This document shows, in pieces, positions 37,201 to 44,189 of a stretch of 52,845 bases of DNA (its first letter is position 1; every line of letters begins with the position of its first letter). A model generated the notes under the pieces. The model was given only the letters and a program-made list of their open reading frames with translations. It did not search any database and had not been told where the DNA came from. Made by a program: the position numbers and the translations under genes. Origin of the DNA: a virus; the IMG/VR virus record IMGVR_UViG_3300044825_001160, positions 1 to 52,845 of that record. One strand, 5' to 3'.

Positions 37201-40200
37201 ACTGAGCTTTAGTTTCCCGGCGCGACGTAGATTCTCATCGTGCCTTAGCAGGGGGCGAGCGTAGTTTTGGAAATCGCGGACAGTCTCCTCCCAACCTGTG
37301 TTGGTAAAGATCCGCCTGATGTGTTCGACAAACGCCGTCTTCTCACGCATCTGTTTGTACGGACGCGCATTGTCTGCCGCGATTTCTTCTACCGAACGCA
37401 TTCTGGCAGGGGGTGCCTGTATCCGACTGGGCTGTGCTTTCCGGCGTGCAGCAAGTGGATCAACGTCCATCCCGGCTTTGGGTACGGTCAGGATCTTGTC
37501 GGTAAGCTCAATCGTCTGCAGCAGGACATTGTCCAGACTACCTGCCGACATAACCCGTGTAGATAGCGGGCGTTGTGTTTGCGCGTACTTGTCCAGACCG
37601 AACATCCGCGCCACGGCCAACGTGAATGCCGACCATGCAGTGCGCGCTCTGGCAAAGAAGACCTCTGAGAGTGCAGGGATACGGACTTCAGCAAGACGCG
37701 CTTGGAACGCCGCGTCCGTCATCGCATAGGAAACAAACTCGTATATGTTCTCGTATACCTTCGGGTAGTCTTTGCCGATCTGATTCTTTGTTGCATCAAA
37801 GATCTTGTACAGAACCCCTGCTGCTTCACCTTGTTCTTGAGTGACTTGCCGTCCTGCCGCGTAATCGCGCAGTACCCGTACTGTAGCAGCGTGAACCATC
37901 TCATGCAGGATGGTTGTATCGGTCAAACCTTCTTCGGTGAAATAGAACGTGTTGGATCGCGGGTTGTACTCCGCTACCTTACCTTCCTTCTTGAGGCGCT
38001 CGATAACCGCCTGATGCGGCCCCTTGGCGGTTCCTTCAACGTGGATGCCTGCACCACCGAACGCTCTTTTACCCCACGTTACTGGAACCTGCTCTCCTTT
38101 CTTACCAGCCGAAAGGGGCTGGCCGAGCGATATCATCCGGCCACGAGTGCGCTCTATCGTGCTGCCTTTTGGCAGCGGCACCATCCGCTCATACTTGGGC
38201 TTGAACTTCTTTAAGAGTTTGGTTGCGTCTTCGCCAAGTTCTGACTTCTTGAGATCGAAGTCCGCATTAATACGGTCCTCTACTTCCCGCATCAATCTGG
38301 CGTAGTCGCTATTACCTCTCCGAATTCCGAGTTCTCGGGCAGCGCGGGCCTGTTCTTTTTTAATTATTTTAGAGCGGTCATCACGGCGTTCCACGACATT
38401 AAACAGGCGATCCGCCAGCCAGCGCAGGGGGGACATCTGACCCTGTATGACGCCGGTCATGCCGGTGCGCGCACCGCGAGTTTCTCCTCCCGCCTCTGTG
38501 GTCAGGACATAGAGCGCCCTACCAAGGTCTCCTTTACGCAGGGCATCCACGGCTCCTTCAGAGCGCGCAGGGGGAGCAGGAGGTTCTTCGGTTATGTCGA
38601 GCGCACGCGGGCCTTCAGCAGGGCGCGGCTGCACGGTGCTTTCAATCATCATGGTGCCGCTTGGCGGCTTGGCACCGGGGATTTCTTCCTGTGGAACAGG
38701 CGCTGCCTGCGCTCTTGGGCGGAGGTCGCCTTGGCCTTCAAACTGATACGGTACGTTTTCTTTGACTATCGGGGCTTCAGCTACGGGGGCCTCAACTGCA
38801 GGGACTTCAGCTAGTGCAACGTCTTTGACTACCGGGGCTTCAGCTACGGGGGCCTCAACCGCAGGGACTTCAGCTAGTGCAACGTCGCCTCTTCCTTCTG
38901 CAGGCACACCACCAGCAACGCCTTCGCCAATTCCTCCCATTCCGGTATCGATAGCTCCCGCAGTTCCGGCTCCAGCTTCTGCGCCGGGTTCGACAGGAAC
39001 AGCCACGCCTTTTCTACGAGTTCCCTTTCCACGTTTCTTCTCCGTAACGGGTACTTGTTCTGGAAGCTCGATGGGCGCGAGTTGGTAACCCTGTCCGGGT
39101 TTTACAGGCTTGATGATGTCGCCACGCTCAACAAGCTGGCGATGAATATCTCTTGCTTCTGTCAGTGTCCCGCCAAGGATATTTTTTATCCCCACAGGGT
39201 TAGGCGCTATGGTGCCTTCGCGGAGTTTTGCAAGCGCTTGATCAAGAAGGTTTACTTGGGGCGGTCCCTCAACCGCCTCAGCTACTTCTGCTACCTCAGC
39301 TACCTCAGCTACTTCAGGCGCAGCTTTTTCTTCTGCCTGTTCAACCGGTACATCTTCAGTAATCTCACCAAGGAGATCACCAAACGCAGGGCGAGCGGCT
39401 TCGGGTTGCGCTTCAGCGGCAGGGGCTTCGGCGGCGGGGGCCTCTTCTGTCGCCGGGGCAGCAGGTTCTGCGGCTGGGGTTTCTGCGGCTGCGACTTCTG
39501 TGGTTGTGGGCTGGGTGAGTTCAAATTTACGTCCCCTCTTCGCAATATCTCCACGCTCAACTAGCATCCCGTGGATGTTCTTCGCTTCATCCAGCGAAAG
39601 ATTCAGATCCTTGAGAGCCTTCTGGATACCGATGGGCGTCGGAGATTTGTTCTCTGTACGTAAGGCATTGAGGGCGTTATCCAGCAGGGCAGTGCGTTCA
39701 TCCAGCGTCCTGCGCGCACCTTGACGGTCTGAGATACCACCTACAACACCAACAGGAGACATCAACGCAGCCGCATATGCGGCATGGACATATTCGCCTA
39801 GTGCTTCATCACTGAACAATTCTTGGCCGGCTTGCGCCCGGGTAAGTAACTGCTGAGTAACTTCTGTCGGTACTTCAATAGCTGCAGTTAACGCCGTGCC
39901 CTTGCCTGCAGCCGCCAAAAGGCGTTGGCGAGCGAGCTTCTCCAACGCAGCGCGCTCTGCTTTACTCCCGGTCTCCAGTACCTGACCGAACTGTTTGCCA
40001 AGCAGCTTTCCAACCAGAACCTTACCGAAAGGAACGGCTGCAGCAGCAACATCCAACCCGGACTGTGCCGTAGCGGCGGCAAGTGCACGACCTTCTTGAA
40101 TATCAACCGGCTTGCCTTCCGCCTGCTGTACCGCTGCCTGCTGCTCGATGTTGCTGCCGTACTGGCTTGGGAGGATGGACAGCACACTGCCCGCTACTGC

Positions 40201-40668
40201 GCCGATTGGTACAGACAAACCACCTGTGAACGGAGCAAGGGCACCGCCCAGTTTTGCTCCCCCGGCAGCGCCCAATGCCATGGTGCCGAGAGCAGCGCCC
40301 GTCTCCGCAATAGCGGTTGGGATCTGAGAAACGACTTCTTTGCCTGCACCGAGCAGACCGGATTCTTCGTAGGCGCGGCGTACCGCCTCAAGATCCGTAC
40401 CCGGAGCATACTGTTCTTGGATGGCTTTCTGCCGCTCCAGTCCTTCTGCCGCTGCCTCTTCTGAAGAACCGAGTAAAGACTTCGCCGCTGTCAGCGAACT
40501 TGATGCCAGTGACTTAGCGCCACTGACGGCGGAGGACAGGATGCCGGATTCTTGGAAGTCTTCAGGCTTGGCTATGCCCGATTTAATCGCCTTATCGCGA
40601 ACAGCCTCTTTACTGGTTCCTTCGGGAACCCCAGTAATCAACCTGCCATTCGGAAGAAGTACATCCAT
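34249..40668 (-). CDS. Giant internal virion/polyvalent protein with zinc-protease motif, 2139 aa
   Basis: It is the largest gene, the last of the late operon. The N-terminal third has a hydrophobic Ala/Gly region (TAIAETGAALGTMALGAAGG) and two related winged-helix-like units (about 330-393 and 475-540, both with MLVERGDI/QLVERGDI). A Pro/Ala/Glu-rich spacer follows with a 21-residue tandem repeat. At 919-929 ILHEMVHAATV gives an intact HExxH zinc-protease motif (H922, E923, H926), with E in ENIYEFVSYAMTD as a possible third ligand. Hydrophobic segments near 1800 (KIMMGFLTGVGVASYLIALS) could insert in a membrane. Such proteins are carried in the capsid and injected with DNA. Confidence 0.8.
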   Translation of the reverse strand: MDVLLPNGRLITGVPEGTSKEAVRDKAIKSGIAKPEDFQESGILSSAVSGAKSLASSSLTAAKSLLGSSEEAAAEGLERQKAIQEQYAPGTDLEAVRRAYEESGLLGAGKEVVSQIPTAIAETGAALGTMALGAAGGAKLGGALAPFTGGLSVPIGAVAGSVLSILPSQYGSNIEQQAAVQQAEGKPVDIQEGRALAAATAQSGLDVAAAAVPFGKVLVGKLLGKQFGQVLETGSKAERAALEKLARQRLLAAAGKGTALTAAIEVPTEVTQQLLTRAQAGQELFSDEALGEYVHAAYAAALMSPVGVVGGISDRQGARRTLDERTALLDNALNALRTENKSPTPIGIQKALKDLNLSLDEAKNIHGMLVERGDIAKRGRKFELTQPTTTEVAAAETPAAEPAAPATEEAPAAEAPAAEAQPEAARPAFGDLLGEITEDVPVEQAEEKAAPEVAEVAEVAEVAEAVEGPPQVNLLDQALAKLREGTIAPNPVGIKNILGGTLTEARDIHRQLVERGDIIKPVKPGQGYQLAPIELPEQVPVTEKKRGKGTRRKGVAVPVEPGAEAGAGTAGAIDTGMGGIGEGVAGGVPAEGRGDVALAEVPAVEAPVAEAPVVKDVALAEVPAVEAPVAEAPIVKENVPYQFEGQGDLRPRAQAAPVPQEEIPGAKPPSGTMMIESTVQPRPAEGPRALDITEEPPAPPARSEGAVDALRKGDLGRALYVLTTEAGGETRGARTGMTGVIQGQMSPLRWLADRLFNVVERRDDRSKIIKKEQARAARELGIRRGNSDYARLMREVEDRINADFDLKKSELGEDATKLLKKFKPKYERMVPLPKGSTIERTRGRMISLGQPLSAGKKGEQVPVTWGKRAFGGAGIHVEGTAKGPHQAVIERLKKEGKVAEYNPRSNTFYFTEEGLTDTTILHEMVHAATVRVLRDYAAGRQVTQEQGEAAGVLYKIFDATKNQIGKDYPKVYENIYEFVSYAMTDAAFQARLAEVRIPALSEVFFARARTAWSAFTLAVARMFGLDKYAQTQRPLSTRVMSAGSLDNVLLQTIELTDKILTVPKAGMDVDPLAARRKAQPSRIQAPPARMRSVEEIAADNARPYKQMREKTAFVEHIRRIFTNTGWEETVRDFQNYARPLLRHDENLRRAGKLKLSGPDANAIYDLLTTSSTKADEFVKELVEPAVRKLSNAVAAFSKADNLSVDEATDLLGTMSVARHEQERRYQKFLENVPLDNQTKLRVGTQTMTPATYREAIMQAKNSSPDKATAESLQKQLRTLVSRYAKEGGDSPTVKAKSGPEYLDQNHPAYDVVGGFKAGEVATVLDSIKNSPHQAELNAYFKAIEELNEVVIELDRKANYWNPAVDGVRWFYGYKNYVPYKGMIKSGTKVGSQDLKYELSNVEPLGSAFTQLPMKALGRRTSTENPIYQLMLDAHLAAGRASRVGITDAIKNQIKQGHLTGKPHKPIPFADREKIEKELLDKRNKLVTYLPDGSVQILEIKNPGIVESIRGLSSDLHWGFRAMNSITQFIGRQHTFYNLGFHPGNFVRDFLTNAWNMGAELGPKTAARFIANISAKVATLGLARAGKVAYYYHKGDTAKIKSMAAKNPFVNDIYEFISMGGRSAYSNSLSIAGQIETQMEQIGAGKLGRAKMKIDEVFSTWADMFEFTSRAAAYAVVRDELMARARDDGQNLNDPAVRSALKQEAVAYTKNLFNYEQVGRFGRQLGSVFIFLRPSVTSAVRAVDALLPAFQRPENLLPLLPPSLQGDSPQAEAGRQAFLADHARRAKNAKIMMGFLTGVGVASYLIALSMAGQDEEGRNIVKNDDMAMWVRNLRLPVKFAGERNDFLQIPWGFGIGAFGALGAQLGALLTGQNSLLDVIKNAIPIGLDSFLPLPVPRYSPLEHPGEFVLSTAMPSVGRPVLEFMMGLDALGREINISKENKYGAAYTGGDFTPELYHEIAQAVVEFGNEIGVPVDPNKMSPENINFFVSSYGDAIGKMAHELHGLGLTMTGRKDFDAKKDLIALDMFIGKRIEVDPREYYDVKKKIDKHRAILNAFKNQNNFDAYDLYTRRNPDAELAVEIFDQIAGSDLRDIQAEMRALQADKSLSPKEKAPDMRYLRQERNAIMKTSVDSMKELGIEP
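38761..38886 (-). repeat. 63-bp tandem repeat inside the giant gene
   Basis: Two copies (38761-38823 and 38824-38886) of a 63-base unit encode a 21-residue Pro/Ala/Val/Glu-rich repeat that starts DVALAEVPAVEAPVAEAP. They differ at only three or four bases, so duplication was recent or is maintained. A shorter Glu-Val-Ala repeat (AEVAEVAEVAEA) lies near 39285-39315. Confidence 0.9.
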
Positions 40669-42269
40669 TACATGCTATCCCATCTTACTGGTGCCGAATC
40701 AGTAGATGATGTTGGCTGTGCTCCCACCTGCCCCATAAGCAGTTCATACGGCACGCCAAAAACCTTGGCAACGCGTTGTATTTCTTGTTGTGCTTCAGGA
40801 ACGCCCTCCGCAGCTTTCTTTAAAGTTATCCGCGTGCGAGGGTCCAACAGATAGTCAGCAATTGCTTTTGCTGTACGTTGATCAATATTCGCCATACCGG
40901 TCTGGTAACCAGCTTGACTCTCACGAACATATTGAGCGGCTTCTTTGATACTAGCGAGTTTCGCTTCCGCCGCTGCGCGTTCTTTAGTTCCCGGTCTAGT
41001 ATTATTAACTTCTTCAAGCGCATCCGTATGTGCGCGATTAAGCCTTTCTAATTCAGTCGTAGGTGGGCGCATCCCAGTAGCACGCTGTCCAGCTATGGCC
41101 ATACGGGATTGGATTTCTTTTTCTTTCATAGCGAGATCCGCCCCCGCACCCATTAGGGCGTCGAGTCCTTTTTCGCTATCTCTGATACGTGCCATGTCAT
41201 CTGCATAAGCAGCCAGACCTTCCGCATCGCCACGCGCTTTGGCTTCTTCCATCGCCTGCGCCAAAGCAAACTTCCGTTCTTCCATCGCTTCGCGTGCAGC
41301 CAATGCGCGATCTTCAAGGTCACCTTTGGTCTGCGCATAGCCCGCCAGACCTTCGGCAAGGGAACCAAGGAACGTAGCACCGGGCTGTGAAGCCGCCTGT
41401 GCCATCTTGAATCCCGCCGCCGCTTTGCCAAGTTTTGTTTTCTTGGCAAGCTCTTCTTCTAGCTTCGACCCACGTCCTTCAATGGCGGCAGCGCGGTCTT
41501 TCAACGCCTGCCCATAACCGCTCTTTTCGCGTCTGGCTTGAGCTTCGGCCATGTATTCTTCGCGAGTCTTTTTCTTACCTTCCAGTTCTTTTTCAAGGTC
41601 CGCCCTACGCCGAGCAAGAAACGCTGAAAAATCCGGATTAGATAGATCTACTTCACTTGAAAAACCTTCTGCGCCAGCCCCGCCAAGTATGTCCGCCAAA
41701 GACATTTCAGGAGCAGGCTCTTCTTCGCCCGGAACACGTACACCATAGGCATCGTAATCAGGCTCTACTTCCTGCATGTACGGGTTATTCAGGCCACCCT
41801 CTTGGAACGCCACGATGCCACCTGCAGCCATACCGGGTGCGCCGGGAGGCGGACCTTCCAGTGCAGGGGCGGGGAGCGTAGCCAGTCCTGCATTCATCAT
41901 TGCAGGCGGCGGGGGTGGCGGCATCGCACCGGGCGGAGGAGCGCCGGGAGGCATAGCACCGGGTGGAGGCATACCGGGAGGCATAGCACCTTGCGGCGGC
42001 ATCTGCTGGGGCATGGGTTGGCCAGTGATGGCGGAGCGGATCTTCGTCTGAAGATCATTCATCACATTGCCCGGAGGCGGGCCTTGCATAAAACCGGACT
42101 TCGTTATCCGGTCAGCCATTTGTTTGATAGCCAGTGCATCGCCAAACGGCATCAGTCCTGACTGAGCGGCGCGTGTAGCCGCCATAGCTACCTGATCAGG
42201 TGGCATCCCCTTGACAGAGCCTAGCCACGCCCGGGACTTCTCGCCAAGAAGAGGGTTTGAATCAAACAT
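40668..42269 (-). CDS. Putative internal virion protein, Pro-rich and coiled coil, 533 aa
   Basis: The product starts MFDSNPLLGEKSRAWLGSVK. After a helical N-terminus (about 1-75), a Met/Pro/Gly-rich stretch (QMPPQGAMPPGMPPPGAM) runs to about residue 120. The motif MAAGGIVAFQEGGL follows, known in structural proteins of aquatic phages. From about 215 a long charged coiled coil dominates (RRRADLEKELEGKKKTREEY, SKLEEELAKKTKLGKAAAG). The gene overlaps the giant gene start by one base (TAATG). It probably belongs to the ejected core complex, inferred from composition and position. Confidence 0.6.
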   Translation of the reverse strand: MFDSNPLLGEKSRAWLGSVKGMPPDQVAMAATRAAQSGLMPFGDALAIKQMADRITKSGFMQGPPPGNVMNDLQTKIRSAITGQPMPQQMPPQGAMPPGMPPPGAMPPGAPPPGAMPPPPPPAMMNAGLATLPAPALEGPPPGAPGMAAGGIVAFQEGGLNNPYMQEVEPDYDAYGVRVPGEEEPAPEMSLADILGGAGAEGFSSEVDLSNPDFSAFLARRRADLEKELEGKKKTREEYMAEAQARREKSGYGQALKDRAAAIEGRGSKLEEELAKKTKLGKAAAGFKMAQAASQPGATFLGSLAEGLAGYAQTKGDLEDRALAAREAMEERKFALAQAMEEAKARGDAEGLAAYADDMARIRDSEKGLDALMGAGADLAMKEKEIQSRMAIAGQRATGMRPPTTELERLNRAHTDALEEVNNTRPGTKERAAAEAKLASIKEAAQYVRESQAGYQTGMANIDQRTAKAIADYLLDPRTRITLKKAAEGVPEAQQEIQRVAKVFGVPYELLMGQVGAQPTSSTDSAPVRWDSM

Positions 42270-42281
42270 AATGCCTCACCT

Positions 42282-43325
42282 TTAGCCCATCAGGCTGCCG
42301 ATACCGTAGCCAAGCCCCGCCAGTTGACCCATCGTACTAGGACTGCCGCCATACGTTGAAGAGACCGACTGATACGTCGGTACACCGCGCAGAATGTCAG
42401 ACATGAAGGCAAGCTGCTGGTACGGGTACTGCTGCGCCTGCATAAAGTTCTTGTACTGGGCGTCGTAAGCTCTCTGCTCCGGAGTCTGGAACTGCTGACC
42501 AGCTTGGAGCAGTGCTCGGTTGAGCTCCATCTGCTGCTGGAACTGCTGACTGCCCAGTTGACCAAGCTGTTGCGCGGCCTGAAGCTGCGCTTGCAGACCC
42601 TGAAGCCCGAGGTTGGCACCAAACTGGCGGCTCTGTTCCCCAAGCTGACGGGCTTGCATCCGCATCTCGCCTGTACGCATCTGGGCTTGTTGGTTCGCCA
42701 GATCCGCCTGCAACCGCGCTTGGCGTTGCGCCTCAAACATTTGCTGCGCATTCTGGAACCCGCCCTGATACCCACGGGCACGGATATCTGCAAGCTGGTC
42801 ACGCAGCGCACGGTTCTTCTCTGCCTGAAGCAACGCTTGGCGTGAACCGCCCAGACCGCCGACCTGCGTCGTAACGGACGCTAGCTGAGGAAGACTGTTG
42901 GCATAATCTTCAATGGCACCGAGCCGTTCACGCTTCATCACCTCTTCAAGATAGGGTGACATATACCGTTCAACCCGCTCTTGGTTGTAGCTGAGCGGAG
43001 AAACTTCATCAGGGGCCGCGAACTGATACCGCGCCGCTTCGTAATCATCTATGTTCCGCGCACCCAGTGCAGCAAGACCTGTCATCCCCGTCGCTTGTGT
43101 AAGCGCAGCGGGGGTCTGCATCTGATAGAGATTTTGGTACGCCTGTTCCTGAAGCGGGTTATAACCCGCGACTTGTTGCCCGGTGTAGGCTTGGTAGGGG
43201 TTGTACTGAGAAAGAGCCTGTGCCTGTCCCATCAACCGGGAGGCATAGGGCATCAATGCTTCTGGGATACTGTTCTGGTTAACGGTTGTCGTTGTAGGCC
43301 CGCTTTTTCCGCCGCCGCCGCTCAT
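42282..43325 (-). CDS. Putative internal virion protein, Gln-rich helical, 347 aa
   Basis: The product starts MSGGGGKSGPTTTTVNQNS, then IPEALMPYASRLMGQAQALS. From about 170 to 300 it is a Gln/Ala/Leu-rich helix (RQARLQADLANQQAQMRTGE, LGLQGLQAQLQAAQQLGQLG), as in ejection proteins that form a trans-envelope channel. The C-terminus (SVSSTYGGSPSTMGQLAGLG) is Gly-rich. Its start overlaps the stop of the gene upstream (ATGA). The role is inferred from similar proteins near the tail genes of podoviruses. Confidence 0.6.
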   Translation of the reverse strand: MSGGGGKSGPTTTTVNQNSIPEALMPYASRLMGQAQALSQYNPYQAYTGQQVAGYNPLQEQAYQNLYQMQTPAALTQATGMTGLAALGARNIDDYEAARYQFAAPDEVSPLSYNQERVERYMSPYLEEVMKRERLGAIEDYANSLPQLASVTTQVGGLGGSRQALLQAEKNRALRDQLADIRARGYQGGFQNAQQMFEAQRQARLQADLANQQAQMRTGEMRMQARQLGEQSRQFGANLGLQGLQAQLQAAQQLGQLGSQQFQQQMELNRALLQAGQQFQTPEQRAYDAQYKNFMQAQQYPYQQLAFMSDILRGVPTYQSVSSTYGGSPSTMGQLAGLGYGIGSLMG

Positions 43326-43762
43326 GTAGACACCTCGTCAAGGTATTTCTCGTAAATCACCGTCTGGATATTGCAGCCGTGTTTTTCTGCGTGGCGTTTC
43401 CAGCCGGGGCGTCCAAAGAACTCAATTCCAGAACAGCCCGTGTCCCTTGCAAACCGTTCAAAGACTTTAAAGACCTCATCTCCCGCTTTCTCCAGTACGC
43501 TGAAATCGCCTGCGCAGTACTGAAGAACAAGCATCTTGCAACGCGGATACTCTTTTACTTCTGTGATGACATACCCGTCAGGGTTGTTCGCGTCTTCCCA
43601 CACCATCCACAGATTCATCTGCCCGGAGTACAAGAACGCAATGATGTCATCTACATTTGCCCTCCCTCGCGTCCACATCTCGGAGACTTCAAGATGCCGA
43701 GCGAGAGAGGGGAGAACTCTGTAATAGTAACCGTACGGAACTAATGAAACTGTTTTTGCCAT
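43322..43762 (-). CDS. GNAT-like/T7 gp13-like protein, 146 aa
   Basis: The product starts MAKTVSLVPYGYYYRVLPSL. Segments such as MWTRGRANVDDIIAFLYSGQ, LWMVWEDANNPDGYVITEVK, KMLVLQYCAGDFS and CSGIEFFGRPGWKRHAEKHG follow the strand-helix plan of GNAT acetyltransferases. This resembles the small T7 gp13-type virion-assembly proteins that share the fold. The usual acetyl-CoA loop (Q/RxxGxG/A) is not evident, so catalysis is doubtful. It lies among internal virion genes, consistent with an assembly role. Confidence 0.6.
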   Translation of the reverse strand: MAKTVSLVPYGYYYRVLPSLARHLEVSEMWTRGRANVDDIIAFLYSGQMNLWMVWEDANNPDGYVITEVKEYPRCKMLVLQYCAGDFSVLEKAGDEVFKVFERFARDTGCSGIEFFGRPGWKRHAEKHGCNIQTVIYEKYLDEVST

Positions 43763-44179
43763 TTATATACCGTAACGACGGGGAAGGGGGAGCGATGCAA
43801 TCCCCGCTGCTTGCGGAGCACTCGCAGGATACCCTACCGGACCACCGTTCATATAGCCAACCGTCCCGCCGCCAGCAAGGGAAGAGCCATTAACAAACCC
43901 GTAGGGGTTTTGCCCCATGTAGGTCGGCATGGGAGCGTACGGGTCCATCTGGTTCATACCCATGTTGTACGGGCTTTGACCGAACCCACCTTCCGGAATG
44001 TAGCCGCCCGCTGCCATACCAACAGGGCTTTGCGGCGTACCGGGGGGAGCCGGTGGGATAAAACGCGGAGGCATTTGCGCACCGCCAAACATACCACCGC
44101 CCCCACGCATCATAGGGGGAATCACCTGCTCACGCCGGCTTGATACGGGGCGGTTCCCAGCTACAGCACCTCTGCTCAT
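43763..44179 (-). CDS. Gly/Pro/Met-rich virion protein, 138 aa
   Basis: The product starts MSRGAVAGNRPVSSRREQ; the ATG at 44179 has AGGAG 7 bases upstream and is preferred over the GTG one codon earlier. It is low complexity, Gly/Pro/Met/Tyr-rich (RGGGGMFGGAQMPPRFIPPA, PYNMGMNQMDPYAPMPTYMG), with MAAGGYIPEGG resembling the motif in the genes at 40668 and 44190. Probably an unstructured internal virion or assembly protein. Confidence 0.6.
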   Translation of the reverse strand: MSRGAVAGNRPVSSRREQVIPPMMRGGGGMFGGAQMPPRFIPPAPPGTPQSPVGMAAGGYIPEGGFGQSPYNMGMNQMDPYAPMPTYMGQNPYGFVNGSSLAGGGTVGYMNGGPVGYPASAPQAAGIASLPLPRRYGI

Positions 44180-44189
44180 CACTTAGCTC

